Shown here in pieces: positions 26,638 through 35,776 of a stretch of DNA of 64,000 nucleotides; the first letter of the stretch is position 1, and each line of letters starts with the position of its first letter. A model generated the notes under the pieces. The model worked only from the letters and a program-made list of their open reading frames with translations. It was not told where the DNA came from and did no database searches. The stretch is from the NCBI GenBank assembly GCA_964392325.1, contig CAYMPJ010000013.1:41935-105934 (forward strand). Direction: 5' to 3'. This DNA comes from CALLPQ01 sp964392325. GTDB lineage: Bacteria > Pseudomonadota > Alphaproteobacteria > Caulobacterales > Parvularculaceae. The position numbers were made by a program, and so were the translations under genes.

Positions 26638-29292
26638 ATGCAATTTGAAGACTATACTGATCGTGCTAAAGGCATGATCCAGGCAGCACAAACAATCGCG
26701 CTGCGAGAAAGCCACCAACAATTTACGCCGGAACATCTGTTAAAAGCTCTCCTCGATGATGAGGAAGGCTTGGCGGCAAATCTGATGCAGGCCGCAGGTG
26801 CCGATCCCAAAAATGCGCGCGAACAGGTTAATACGGCCATTAACGCCTTGCCAAACGTAGAAGGGGGATCGGGGCAGATTTATTTAAGTGGACCGCTGGG
26901 CAAAGTGTTTGTCAGTGCTGGTGATTTAGCAAAAAAAGCCAATGATCAATTTGTTGCTGCGGAGCAATTATTACTGGCTTTAACACTGGCCGCGGGCACA
27001 AAAGCGCATAATATTTTAAAGAGTGCCGGTTTAACCGCGCAAAAATTGAATGCGGCGATTAATGATTTGCGTAAAGGACGTAATGCCGACCATGCTGGCG
27101 CAGAGCAATCCTATGATGCTTTATCAAAATATTCCCAAGACCTGACCGAGGATGCACGGGCTGGAAAACTTGACCCGGTAATTGGACGAGATGAAGAAAT
27201 TCGCAGGGCTATGCAGGTTTTATCGCGGCGTACAAAGAATAATCCGATTTTAATTGGTGAGCCGGGCGTTGGAAAAACCGCAATAGCGGAAGGCATGGCA
27301 CTGCGCATCATTAATGGAGATGTGCCGGAGAGCTTGCGCGATAAAAAACTCCTCTCCCTCGATATGGGGGCGCTTATAGCAGGGGCGAAATATCGCGGCG
27401 AGTTTGAAGAGCGTTTAAAAGCGGTGTTGCAGGAGGTTACGGCTGCTGAAGGCGAAATTATTCTGTTTATTGATGAAATGCACACTATCGTTGGTGCGGG
27501 GAAAACCGAGGGTGCGCTGGATGCATCGAATTTGCTAAAACCCGCATTGGCGCGCGGGGAGTTGCATTGTATCGGTGCAACCACGCTTGATGAATATCGA
27601 AAATATGTTGAAAAAGACGCCGCTCTTGCACGGCGCTTTCAGCCGGTTTTTATTGCCGAGCCAACTGTTGATGATACTATTTCGATTTTACGCGGTCTAA
27701 AGGAAAAATATGAATTGCATCATGGGGTGCGAATTTCTGATAGCGCCATTGTTGCTGCCGCGACAATGTCGAACCGCTATATCACTGATCGGTTTTTGCC
27801 CGATAAGGCCATAGATTTGATTGATGAGGCCGGGTCACGTCTTCGGATGGCGGTTGATTCAAAACCTGAAGCGCTGGATGAGCTTGATCGCCGGATCATT
27901 CAAATGAAAATCGAGCGTGAGGCCTTGTTGCGGGAGACAGATGAGGCATCGAAAGATCGCTTGAAGTCTTTGGAAAAAGAACTGGCTGATCTGGAAGAGC
28001 GATCAGATGAATTAACGGCCCGCTGGCGCGCTGAAAAAGACAGTCTTGCTGATGCAACAAAAATAAAAGAACAGCTCGATCATGCGCGACAATCTTTGTT
28101 GGATGCGGAGCGTCGCGGCGATCTGGGCCGGGCGTCCGAGTTGAAATATGGTGAAATTCCCGAACTTGAAACCGCATTGAGTGAGCGGGAAAACCAGGAA
28201 GAGAGCGAGACCGATCGCGACAATCTGGTTGACGAGGTGGTGGATGCACAAAATATCGCCAGTGTGATATCGCGCTGGACTGGTATTCCTGTTGATAAAA
28301 TGTTGGAAGGGGAGCGCGAAAAACTTCTGGCAATGGAAGATCAGTTGGGCAAGCGGGTGATCGGACAGCGCGAGGCAATATCATCTGTATCCTCTGCGGT
28401 GCGCCGAGCGCGTGCAGGATTGCAGGATCCGAACCGCCCGATCGGTTCGTTTTTGTTTCTGGGGCCTACGGGTGTTGGTAAAACCGAACTTACCAAAGCG
28501 CTCGCCGAATTTTTGTTCGATGATGAAACAGCAATTGCCCGTATTGATATGTCGGAATTTATGGAAAAGCATAGCGTGGCGCGATTGATTGGTGCGCCTC
28601 CGGGTTATGTCGGCTATGAGGAAGGCGGAGTTTTAACAGAACGAGTGCGCCGTCGCCCTTATCAGGTGATTTTATTTGACGAGGTAGAAAAGGCGCATAC
28701 AGATGTTTTTAACGTCTTGTTGCAAGTTCTCGATGATGGCCGCCTGACCGATGGTCAGGGGCGGACCGTTGATTTTAAAAACACCTTGATCATTATGACC
28801 TCTAATCTGGGCGCTGAATATTTAGCGGCGCAAGAAGACGGTGAGACATCTGACGGTGTTCGCCCACAGGTTATGGCCGCCGTGCAAGGACATTTCAGGC
28901 CGGAGTTTTTAAATCGACTTGATGAGATGATATTATTCCAGCGTCTGGGCCGCGAGCAGATGGACGGGATTGTCGAAATTCAGGTGGCAGCCCTTCAAGC
29001 GCGTCTCGAGGAGCGCAAAATCACGCTGGAGATGGATGAAAAAGCCAAAGCCTGGCTCGGCGATGAGGGGTATAATCCGGTTTATGGGGCCCGTCCCCTA
29101 AAGCGCGTTATCCAGAAATATCTGCAAAATCCGCTGGCAGATCGGATCCTAGCGGGCCATGTGTTTGATGGGGCGACATTGGTGATATCAGCCGATGAGA
29201 ATGGGCTGATAATTGATGGAGAGCCGGTTTCGGGCTATGATAAGGGGCCTAGAGCCAATGCGGGCCCGCCAGAAGGGGTTTTATTGAATTAA
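26638..29292 (+). CDS. clpB: ATP-dependent disaggregase ClpB
   Basis: Hexameric AAA+ disaggregase that works with DnaK to rescue aggregated proteins. 884 residues from ATG 26638 (GAGGT seven bases upstream); the frame is open from 26626 but a four-residue extension is unlikely. N-terminal Clp repeats (1-150), first AAA domain with Walker A GEPGVGKTA at about 207, the coiled-coil M-domain (about 410-530; EREALLRETDEASKDRLKSL), and second AAA domain with GPTGVGKTE at about 609. The M-domain separates ClpB from ClpA/ClpC. It has its own RpoH-type promoter. Gene order prmC-DUF4167-clpB is typical of Alphaproteobacteria. Confidence 0.97.
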   Translation: MQFEDYTDRAKGMIQAAQTIALRESHQQFTPEHLLKALLDDEEGLAANLMQAAGADPKNAREQVNTAINALPNVEGGSGQIYLSGPLGKVFVSAGDLAKKANDQFVAAEQLLLALTLAAGTKAHNILKSAGLTAQKLNAAINDLRKGRNADHAGAEQSYDALSKYSQDLTEDARAGKLDPVIGRDEEIRRAMQVLSRRTKNNPILIGEPGVGKTAIAEGMALRIINGDVPESLRDKKLLSLDMGALIAGAKYRGEFEERLKAVLQEVTAAEGEIILFIDEMHTIVGAGKTEGALDASNLLKPALARGELHCIGATTLDEYRKYVEKDAALARRFQPVFIAEPTVDDTISILRGLKEKYELHHGVRISDSAIVAAATMSNRYITDRFLPDKAIDLIDEAGSRLRMAVDSKPEALDELDRRIIQMKIEREALLRETDEASKDRLKSLEKELADLEERSDELTARWRAEKDSLADATKIKEQLDHARQSLLDAERRGDLGRASELKYGEIPELETALSERENQEESETDRDNLVDEVVDAQNIASVISRWTGIPVDKMLEGEREKLLAMEDQLGKRVIGQREAISSVSSAVRRARAGLQDPNRPIGSFLFLGPTGVGKTELTKALAEFLFDDETAIARIDMSEFMEKHSVARLIGAPPGYVGYEEGGVLTERVRRRPYQVILFDEVEKAHTDVFNVLLQVLDDGRLTDGQGRTVDFKNTLIIMTSNLGAEYLAAQEDGETSDGVRPQVMAAVQGHFRPEFLNRLDEMILFQRLGREQMDGIVEIQVAALQARLEERKITLEMDEKAKAWLGDEGYNPVYGARPLKRVIQKYLQNPLADRILAGHVFDGATLVISADENGLIIDGEPVSGYDKGPRANAGPPEGVLLN

Positions 29293-29384
29293 TATGTATC
29301 ACCCCCCTAGAATGGCGCGAGATATGCCAAGCGAGGTTTTCCAGCTTAAAATGTGCGATAATTTGCGATAAGGAGACCACGATC

Positions 29385-29591
29385 ATGACACCACCATCAC
29401 AATGGACCCCGGACCGGGACGCCGCGATTCGGGCGCTGATTCAGGATACAATCCAATCTGCGGGCGCAATACCGCCTGATCAGATGCCCCACCATGTGCG
29501 CGCCATGCTGAAGGGGCAAATTGAAGGGGATGCTGATATCGAGGCGTACATAGCGCAGATATTGAAGGAAGAAGCCTCAAAAAAGCGGTGA
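29385..29591 (+). CDS. Small conserved-looking protein, unknown function
   Basis: 68 residues preceded by AAGGAG nine bases upstream of ATG. Soluble and acidic/helical, with PDQMPHHVRAMLKGQIEGDADIEAYIAQILKE. Not recognised as a named family. It follows clpB by 93 bases on the same strand and could be part of its transcript. Coding status is supported by the ribosome-binding site and composition only. Confidence 0.65.
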   Translation: MTPPSQWTPDRDAAIRALIQDTIQSAGAIPPDQMPHHVRAMLKGQIEGDADIEAYIAQILKEEASKKR

Positions 29592-29792
29592 TTCCTCCCA
29601 AATTCACCTCAATTGGTCGAAATAAATTTGAATAGCCCCCCTTTCTTGCTAGCCTGTGCAAGGTAATGCGTAGCCAGCGCAAAACTGGCAAAAGATTGGT
29701 GATGGCGTCTCGCGATCACGTTTTCAACCTTGGTGATAAGCGGTCCTACCTAATGACGGGCCCGCAAAATATCACTGGAAATCAGGGGACGA

Positions 29793-30914
29793 ATGATGAG
29801 CAGTTTGGGGCAAAGTTTTTCAGATCACTCGCCAGAGGATGAATTTGCGACGCCGGTTGGCGAAGAGCATGTCCGCTTTGTGCGAAACTTCAATGATATT
29901 TTCCTGAGTATGGGAATATTGATGTTTGCAATTGGCCTTGCCTTTATCGCAATGGTCACGATCACCCCATTGGCGGGGCCTCCCGAGCTTTTTGATACTG
30001 ACGGTAATTTTGTTGGGGGAGCGCGATTTGTCTTTATTGCCGGATCGGTTTTTCTGGTATGCGCGCTTATCATGTGGGGGCTGGGTGAGATTGTTGCCCG
30101 TAAGCGGCGCATGTTCCTGCCTGCGATTGTCGTGCTCTTAACATTTACGACATTTATGGTGTTGGCCGCTGCCGGCTTTTACCTATCCATAGAGGCATCG
30201 AGCGCGGTCGAGAAAATTCAGGAAAACGGGTTTCGCGGCGGCAGTCTTTTGAATTTGGCCAATCAATTTAAAACTATGCCCTTGGTCCTCTTTACGGTGG
30301 CGACTTTCTCGGTTCTGGCATTTTATATCCGCACAAAACTCCCCTTTGCGATGGGGGTGGGCAGCGCGGCTTTTGCCGGGGTGGTTATATCGTTTCTTTT
30401 TATGTTCAAGCCGCACCTGGTCGTTGGTAATTTTTGGGTCATTGCATTTTTATCCGGGGCCTTTTTGTTTTTGCTCGGTATGTTCTTTGATGCGCGCGAC
30501 CCGCTGCGCCAGACGCGATTTGCCGATAACGGGTTTTGGTTACATTTTTTGGCAGGGCCGGTAATTTTCTTTTCTGTTATGGCCATGACGGTGGGCGTGG
30601 GGGGCGCGGTCAATTCCGGCTCGGCAATTGTAACGCTGATTATCGTCTCTGTGTTTGCCGTGATCTCTTTATTGATTAACCGGCGCGCTCTTTTGGTATC
30701 TGGCATTTTATCGGCAGTAGGCGCAGTGCTCCAGCTTGTGGGCGGCGGCAGTACGGGCGGTGTGATGGCTTTGGGGATCACATTTTTCGTCCTCGGCAGC
30801 GCCATCGTAATATTAGGCAGTGCGTGGTCGAGTTTGCGCCGCATCCTGATAGCGCCATTCCCCAAGTCCGGCTTTATTGCCCGTATCATCCCGCCAGAAA
30901 CAGTGATCGATTAA
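29793..30914 (+). CDS. Polytopic membrane protein, unknown function
   Basis: 373 residues, about ten predicted transmembrane helices beginning near residue 37 (FLSMGILMFAIGLAFIAMV), with a hydrophilic N-terminal 30 residues (SQSFSDHSPEDEFATPVGEEHVRFVRNFNDIF). No transporter motif or catalytic residue is obvious. The pattern of paired helices and short loops, with a single longer extracytoplasmic loop at residues about 60-75, does not match a family I can name. A tRNA gene follows 53 bases downstream. Confidence 0.75.
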   Translation: MMSSLGQSFSDHSPEDEFATPVGEEHVRFVRNFNDIFLSMGILMFAIGLAFIAMVTITPLAGPPELFDTDGNFVGGARFVFIAGSVFLVCALIMWGLGEIVARKRRMFLPAIVVLLTFTTFMVLAAAGFYLSIEASSAVEKIQENGFRGGSLLNLANQFKTMPLVLFTVATFSVLAFYIRTKLPFAMGVGSAAFAGVVISFLFMFKPHLVVGNFWVIAFLSGAFLFLLGMFFDARDPLRQTRFADNGFWLHFLAGPVIFFSVMAMTVGVGGAVNSGSAIVTLIIVSVFAVISLLINRRALLVSGILSAVGAVLQLVGGGSTGGVMALGITFFVLGSAIVILGSAWSSLRRILIAPFPKSGFIARIIPPETVID

Positions 30915-30967
30915 CGCAAATTCCCCTTGCAGTTCGAAGATTGCGAAGCTATACGAAGGGCCCTTTT

Positions 30968-31044
30968 GGTGGGGTAGCTCAGTTGGTGAGAGCGCCGGAT
31001 TCATAACCCGGAGGTCGGCAGTTCAAATCTGCCTCCCACTACCA
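30968..31044 (+). tRNA. tRNA-Met (CAT)
   Basis: 77 bases including encoded CCA. Acceptor GGTGGGG pairs with TCCCACT, D-arm GCTC/GAGC, T-arm GGCAG-TTCAAAT-CTGCC. Anticodon CAT at 31002-31004 within loop TTCATAA. The anticodon stem lacks the GGG/CCC run of initiator tRNA, so it is the elongator Met form; Ile(CAT) cannot be wholly excluded. One A-C mismatch closes the anticodon stem. Confidence 0.93.
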
Positions 31045-31270
31045 AGGGTCGTGTTTTTCGGCTTTCGATCTTGTTGTTTCATAAATTTTGAAAAGAAACG
31101 CGAGAAGAGACCCCCTAAAGCGCGATCAGACCCAGCATGAATTTCCCATAATTTGGTTCAATCTTCTAAACATTATTCCTCAAATTTCGCCGATGAAAAA
31201 TGTTTCCATTTTATATGGGTTGATTTAGTAAAGCAGTGAATTTCATTATTTTAAAGTAAGGCTTTTTTCC

Positions 31271-31693
31271 ATGGCACTCGAACGTACATTTTCAATTTTA
31301 AAACCCGACGCAACCCGGCGCAATATTACTGGCAAGGTGATAGCCAAGTTCGAAGAAGGTGGCCTGCGGGTTGTTGCCTCAAAACGTATCCATATGACTG
31401 AGGAACAGGCAGGCGGCTTTTACGCAGTGCACCGCGAGCGTCCCTTCTTTGGCGAGCTGGTAGAGTTCATGACCTCTGGCCCGGTTGTGGTACAAGTATT
31501 AGAGGGTGAAAATGCAATCGCCCGTAACCGCGAGATTATGGGGGCAACCAACCCCGCTGAGGCAGATGCCGGTACGGTTAGGGCCGAATTTGCTGAATCT
31601 ATTGGCGAGAATACTGTCCACGGCTCTGATGCTCCTGAAACAGCAAAAGAAGAAATAGCCTATTTCTTCACTGACGCTGAAATCGTCGGCTAG
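31271..31693 (+). CDS. ndk: Nucleoside diphosphate kinase
   Basis: Transfers phosphate between nucleoside tri- and diphosphates. 140 residues, the usual length. Starts ALERTFSILKPDATRRN; catalytic His is in NTVHGSD at about residue 117, and RNREIMGATNPAEADAGTVR is the diagnostic loop. Its own transcript ends at a strong terminator downstream. Confidence 0.97.
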   Translation: MALERTFSILKPDATRRNITGKVIAKFEEGGLRVVASKRIHMTEEQAGGFYAVHRERPFFGELVEFMTSGPVVVQVLEGENAIARNREIMGATNPAEADAGTVRAEFAESIGENTVHGSDAPETAKEEIAYFFTDAEIVG

Positions 31694-31732
31694 AGAGCAA
31701 TTCGAGAGCGTTGGTAACGCTCGAACTCTCTT
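31692..31732. repeat. Imperfect dyad just after ndk
   Basis: AGAGAG...TTCGAGAGCGTT at 31692-31712 and AACGCTCGAACTCTCT at 31716-31731 can fold back on each other with bulges. It lies between the ndk stop and its terminator and may stabilise the 3' end of the transcript. Confidence 0.4.
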
Positions 31733-31752
31733 TCCAGTCGAGATGATTATTG

Positions 31753-31787
31753 AAAAATGCCCGGAGCAGATGCTTCGGGCATTTTTT
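31753..31787 (+). terminator. Rho-independent terminator of ndk
   Basis: AAAAATGCCCGGAGCA pairs with TGCTTCGGGCATTTTT (about 14-16 pairs) followed by a T run. It is near-symmetrical with flanking A and T tracts and could act on both strands. Confidence 0.9.
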
Positions 31788-31866
31788 GTACCCCGCCTTA
31801 AACCATACATGGCCGGTCTGCTGATTATTGTTTTTCCAGGCAATGTTTGGGGTTAGAACAAAGCCT

Positions 31867-32286
31867 ATGACAGGTAATATTCTTCTTGATCTGGTGGTCT
31901 CCTTAGTCGGCATTTCCCTTCTCGTGGTTTTGGCGCGCTGGCTGTTTCCGCCTGAGGGTTTCATTCTTTCACCAGAACAAATTACAGACTATCTTATGCG
32001 GGAAGAACCCGATTTCGTGGCGGCTTCCCGGATCATTGATGAGGGGCAAAAGGCGGCGCTCTTGCACGGGGAAAATCAACAAGATTGGGTGATTGTGCGC
32101 GAAGGGATGAGCGATATAGTCCACCGGCGCTTTGGCCCGCAGGAGGTAAAGAGCGTGCATATGGGGGAGGGATTTGCGCGCATAAGGATGAATGACCCGA
32201 TCTTTGGTCCGACCTCCCTTGAGGGCGCACGCGCTGTAGAATTGGTTCGGTTACTTAAAGAACAATGTGATAGGCTAGGCGAATGA
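31867..32286 (+). CDS. Membrane-anchored protein, unknown function
   Basis: 139 residues from ATG 31867 (an upstream ATG at 31828 is also in frame). An N-terminal transmembrane helix spans about residues 5-27 (LLDLVVSLVGISLLVVLARWLF), followed by a soluble domain with ITDYLMREEPDFVAASRIIDEGQKAALL. Not recognised as a known family. Its TGA overlaps the ATG of the next gene (ATGA at 32283-32286), so it is translationally coupled to the sterol-desaturase-family gene and may act with it. Confidence 0.75.
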   Translation: MTGNILLDLVVSLVGISLLVVLARWLFPPEGFILSPEQITDYLMREEPDFVAASRIIDEGQKAALLHGENQQDWVIVREGMSDIVHRRFGPQEVKSVHMGEGFARIRMNDPIFGPTSLEGARAVELVRLLKEQCDRLGE

Positions 32287-33176
32287 CTTTTCCTGATATA
32301 GTTGCCTTTGCGGTCCCGGTCTTTGTGCTGATGATCATCTTTGAGATGATACTCATCAAGGTTAAAGGCCGCGGTGCGGGTCGTTATGAGACCAGAGACG
32401 CTTTTGCCAGCCTTGCCATGGGGTTTGGAAATCGCATTGCCGGTCTGATTGGTGGCGGCGCACTGGCTTATGGGGTGCTTTCATGGGTTCACCAGTACCG
32501 TCTGATCGAAACTATCCCGGTCACGGCATGGATTATTGTGCTTTGTTTTGTACTTGATGATTTGGCTTATTACTGGTTTCACCGGATTGCCCATGAGCGA
32601 CGTTGGTTCTGGGCAAGCCATAGTGTGCACCATACCTCGCAGCACTATAATTTGACCACAGCCTTGCGCCAAACATGGACGGGTAAATTCAGCTTCTCTT
32701 TTATTTTTTCTTTGCCCCTCGCATTGATCGGGTTTTCCCCGGAGATGTTAATTTTCGTCGGCGGTATTAATCTTGTCTACCAATTCTGGATCCATACGGA
32801 GGCCATTGACCGTATGGGCCCGATTGAATGGGTTTTTAATACGCCTAGCCATCACCGGGTCCATCATGCAACCAATCCCGATTATCTGGATGCTAATTAT
32901 GCCGGTACACTGATTATTTGGGATAAGATGTTTGGCACTTTTATACCCGAGCGCGACGAGGAAAAGCCACGTTATGGGATAATCAAAAATCTGGGTACAT
33001 ATAATCCATTCAAAATTGCTTTTCATGAATGGATTGGCCTTTTTCGGGATTTGAAAAGCGCCAAATCATTGAGTGAAGTTGGTGGTTATCTGTTTGGCCC
33101 ACCGGGTTGGTCACCAGATGGGTCGCGCCTTACCTCGGCCCAGATCAAACAGCGATGGCAAAAATATAAAAAATGA
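32283..33176 (+). CDS. Sterol desaturase / fatty acid hydroxylase family membrane protein
   Basis: Di-iron integral membrane oxygenase, 297 residues. The His clusters are HRIAHERRWFWASHSVHHTSQHYN near residue 100 and HHRVHHATNPDYLDANYAG near residue 195, plus HTEAIDR, matching the FA_hydroxylase family. Substrate (sterol, carotenoid, fatty acid or alkylglycerol) cannot be told. Four membrane helices are predicted. It overlaps the upstream gene by 4 bases. Its stop codon falls within a 16-bp tandem repeat (33164-33208). Confidence 0.9.
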   Translation: MTFPDIVAFAVPVFVLMIIFEMILIKVKGRGAGRYETRDAFASLAMGFGNRIAGLIGGGALAYGVLSWVHQYRLIETIPVTAWIIVLCFVLDDLAYYWFHRIAHERRWFWASHSVHHTSQHYNLTTALRQTWTGKFSFSFIFSLPLALIGFSPEMLIFVGGINLVYQFWIHTEAIDRMGPIEWVFNTPSHHRVHHATNPDYLDANYAGTLIIWDKMFGTFIPERDEEKPRYGIIKNLGTYNPFKIAFHEWIGLFRDLKSAKSLSEVGGYLFGPPGWSPDGSRLTSAQIKQRWQKYKK

Positions 33177-33208
33177 ACAATATAAAAAATGAACAATAAA
33201 AAATGAAC
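33164..33208. repeat. 16-bp tandem repeat across a stop codon
   Basis: ATATAAAAAATGAACA at 33164-33179 and again at 33180-33195, then ATAAAAAATGAAC at 33196-33208. The TGA of the sterol-desaturase-family gene is inside the first copy, so copy-number change would leave the protein unaltered. Confidence 0.85.
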
Positions 33209-33393
33209 GGGCCAAAATGGGCAAGGCACTCGTCGCATGTAAATGCGTATGCCCCCAAAGCGCCACCTTTGCCTGAAATTTACCTTGCTTGCCTCGGCAA
33301 TACCCTGAACTCGCCCTGATGAGTGCGGCGTGATCAGCCTACTATTTGTCCCAGTATAACGCAAAACGCATAAGGACAATTGGGAGACAAGTC

Positions 33394-33993
33394 ATGGTGA
33401 GAAAATTGAGTGTGGCCATTAGCGGGGCTTTGATTGCGATAGGCGCGCTGACACTACCGATTAGTCAGAGTAATTTAGCCAATGCAGATCCGGCAGTGGT
33501 TATTGGCAACCAAGTTGAAGAGCGTGTCATTGCGCGCTCTCTTAGTTTTGGTGCTTATAAAACCCATGCGGCAACTATTTTTAATCGCGCTGATTTTGAT
33601 CGCGATAATCAATTGGGTAGCGACGAGTTTGCGACCTTGCAATTGGTCAAGGCTGAACTGCTGCGCCTAAATGGATTTTTGACCATAGAGGCGGCCGGAC
33701 AAATCACGGTTGTTAAATTGGCTAAAGGCGAATTTACAAATAATAACAGCACCGCTTTTAAAGGCTTTAGCCGGGCGGAGCGTTTACGCATTGATGCGGT
33801 ATCACGCAAGCAATTTTACGAACAGGCAGGTCTGGATAGCAAAATGAGCCTTGCAGAATTTTTAGAGATGACACAGGCAGAATTTAGCGGTGCCGATAGT
33901 AATGGTGATAAAAAACTCGAAGGCCGGGAATTAAAACGTTTTGCCAAAAAACTGGCATCGATTGTCAATATTCCAAATCGCCTGACAAGTTGA
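33394..33993 (+). CDS. Secreted EF-hand protein
   Basis: 199 residues from ATG 33394, with GGGAG just upstream; the frame is open from 33346. Signal peptide about residues 1-31 (KLSVAISGALIAIGALTLPI, then ANA). Two calcium loops: DFDRDNQLGSDEF at about 66-78 and DSNGDKKLEGREL at about 168-180. Between them is a helical region rich in Lys/Phe. Function not known; probably periplasmic or secreted calcium binding. Ends in a bidirectional terminator shared with the convergent PEP-CTERM gene. Confidence 0.78.
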   Translation: MVRKLSVAISGALIAIGALTLPISQSNLANADPAVVIGNQVEERVIARSLSFGAYKTHAATIFNRADFDRDNQLGSDEFATLQLVKAELLRLNGFLTIEAAGQITVVKLAKGEFTNNNSTAFKGFSRAERLRIDAVSRKQFYEQAGLDSKMSLAEFLEMTQAEFSGADSNGDKKLEGRELKRFAKKLASIVNIPNRLTS

Positions 33994-34103
33994 TCCCTTA
34001 AAAACCTAAACGATAGGGGTTGTTAGCAATCGCCCTTATGGTTTGGGCCATTTTGAGAGAGCTAGTTTAGAGGCGCTATTACGGTTCTTCTTATGGAGAC
34101 AAT

Positions 34104-34141
34104 AAAAAATGCCCCGGCTTTATGAGCCGGGGCATTTTTTT
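34104..34141. terminator. Bidirectional rho-independent terminator
   Basis: ATGCCCCGGCT (34109-34119) pairs with AGCCGGGGCAT (34125-34135), flanked by an A run on the left and a T run on the right. It serves both the EF-hand gene (plus) and the PEP-CTERM gene (minus). Confidence 0.93.
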
Positions 34142-34162
34142 AAGTTTTATTGTACTGTTTGA

Positions 34163-34903
34163 TTAAACAGCGCGAGCCAGTTTAGCTTTGCGGCGACGTG
34201 ATACGAAACCACCAAAGCCAAGAGCGCTAAGCATTAGCGGAAGCGCGGCTGGAACTGGAACTTCTGATACTGCGAAATCAAGGCCATCAATTGCGCCAGA
34301 ACCACCAAGAGTGATTTGTGCGGAAGTAACGCCTGATACACCATCAGCACCAAATACATTTTCGAAAAGACCGAATGCGATATTGTCGCCTACGTCTGCT
34401 AAAATATTCGGGTTTGAGCCTGCATTGTCATCAATAAGAAATGAAAAGATGTTTGCAGCACCCGAGAAAAGGTCAACCTGAAGGAAGCCTCTGCCGTCTG
34501 TGAAGTCGATGCCATTAAATCCGAGAAAATCTACAGCTTGGGCGAAATCAAAAGTAATTGTACCGCCGCGACCATTATCATCAGGAACATCAACGAACCC
34601 GTCATTGTTAGAATCGGTCAAGCGCTCAGCGATAATGAGAACATTGCCGCCAGCAGGGGCAGACGCTGATGGAGACAGTGTGTTGGAAACAACCAAGTCA
34701 TAGTCACCGCCAGTTGGATTGTTGGTGTCAAAGATGATCGCTTGTCCAGCACCGCCAGTGGCAGAAACAGTTACAAATGGGTTAAACTGGTTATTGACGA
34801 TCTCACCAGTTTGAAGTCCTTCAAAATCAAGTACAACAGCGGACGCAGAAGCAGCGCCACACACTGTTAAAGAAGCAATAAGAGGCAATATAAGTTTACG
34901 CAT
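34163..34903 (-). CDS. PEP-CTERM (VPLPA-type) sorted surface protein
   Basis: 246 residues from the ATG at 34903; the frame is open to 35008, but the residues before are not protein-like and the signal peptide starts here. Signal peptide about 1-21 (RKLILPLIASLTVCGAASASA). The C-terminus is a sorting signal: VPVPAALPLMLSALGFGGF followed by SRRRKAKLARAV, as in VPLPA/VPEP-CTERM proteins, where an exosortase cleaves and attaches the protein to the surface. The body starts VLDFEGLQTGEIVNNQF and looks like a secreted beta-sandwich. No exosortase is in the window. An isolated gene with its own terminator. Confidence 0.88.
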   Translation of the reverse strand: MRKLILPLIASLTVCGAASASAVVLDFEGLQTGEIVNNQFNPFVTVSATGGAGQAIIFDTNNPTGGDYDLVVSNTLSPSASAPAGGNVLIIAERLTDSNNDGFVDVPDDNGRGGTITFDFAQAVDFLGFNGIDFTDGRGFLQVDLFSGAANIFSFLIDDNAGSNPNILADVGDNIAFGLFENVFGADGVSGVTSAQITLGGSGAIDGLDFAVSEVPVPAALPLMLSALGFGGFVSRRRKAKLARAV

Positions 34904-35198
34904 AATATGTAATTCCACTAAAAAATAATCTACTAAGTTAAATTTGCGCTTCCCATTTTGTGCAAATATGAGTGCGCGACAAGGAAACATTAATAAAAGT
35001 TTAAGCAAAAATGGAAAATTTAGTCAAACGTGTTCTCATAAATAGAGAACGGGGTTGGTTTAAATACACGCATATGGTGTGGACGCATTAACCGAAAAAC
35101 TTCTGTTTACACACAAATGCGAGCCTGCCATGGTTAAGATTCACCATTAGGGTTAACAAAAAAAATTTCAGATTTTTCGTCAAATATTCGCTAAGTTT

Positions 35199-35612
35199 AT
35201 GGTTAAAAAAGTAAAAACTGACTCTTTAAAGTTTTTTGGAAATATTTTAGGCGGAAAATTGGATGATAATTCAAGCCAAAATAAGCCCTCTTTTTCAATG
35301 CATTTGGTGTTGGCTCCCGCCCTGATTGTGTTGGCGCTTTATAAAATTTTCTTTTCCCCAGTACTATATGCCCTTGGGGTTCGTTGCCGTCATTCGCCTT
35401 CCTGCTCATTATATTCAGGGCAGGCCTTTGTTCGACATGGGCCGTGGCGCGGTGGATGGCTAACGCTCTCCCGGGTAAGCCGCTGCCACCCTTTTGGCTC
35501 TCACGGTATAGACCCAGTGCCCGACGAGCTTGAGAAAGCCGGATGGAAATTTTGGCGCTACGGGGATTGGGCGTGGAATGAGAGAAATGGGGAACAGGAG
35601 AAAAAGGCCTAA
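35199..35612 (+). CDS. yidD: YidD-type membrane protein insertion factor
   Basis: Small protein that aids YidC-dependent insertion. 137 residues; the conserved core is IFFSPVLYALGVRCRHSPSCSLYSGQAFVRHGPWRGGWLTLSRVSRCHPFGSHGIDPVP, with three conserved cysteines. The first 35 residues are an extra lysine/serine-rich leader that most YidD proteins lack, so the true start might be the ATG at about 35298 (MHLVLAPALIV). It lies away from rpmH/rnpA/yidC here, which is not unusual in Alphaproteobacteria. Confidence 0.9.
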   Translation: MVKKVKTDSLKFFGNILGGKLDDNSSQNKPSFSMHLVLAPALIVLALYKIFFSPVLYALGVRCRHSPSCSLYSGQAFVRHGPWRGGWLTLSRVSRCHPFGSHGIDPVPDELEKAGWKFWRYGDWAWNERNGEQEKKA

Positions 35613-35776
35613 AGTCCGGCATTTTCACCTTCATAAGCCCTAGGCGATCCGGGTAAGGGCGTCTCGCCCTCTTGACGTTTTGGGCAAGCTGGTTGATTTG
35701 AAAAGACTTATATATCCTTCAATTTGTTCACTAGTCCTAGTCGCTCGTGTTTCAATAAATATGGAAAGGCATCGCG

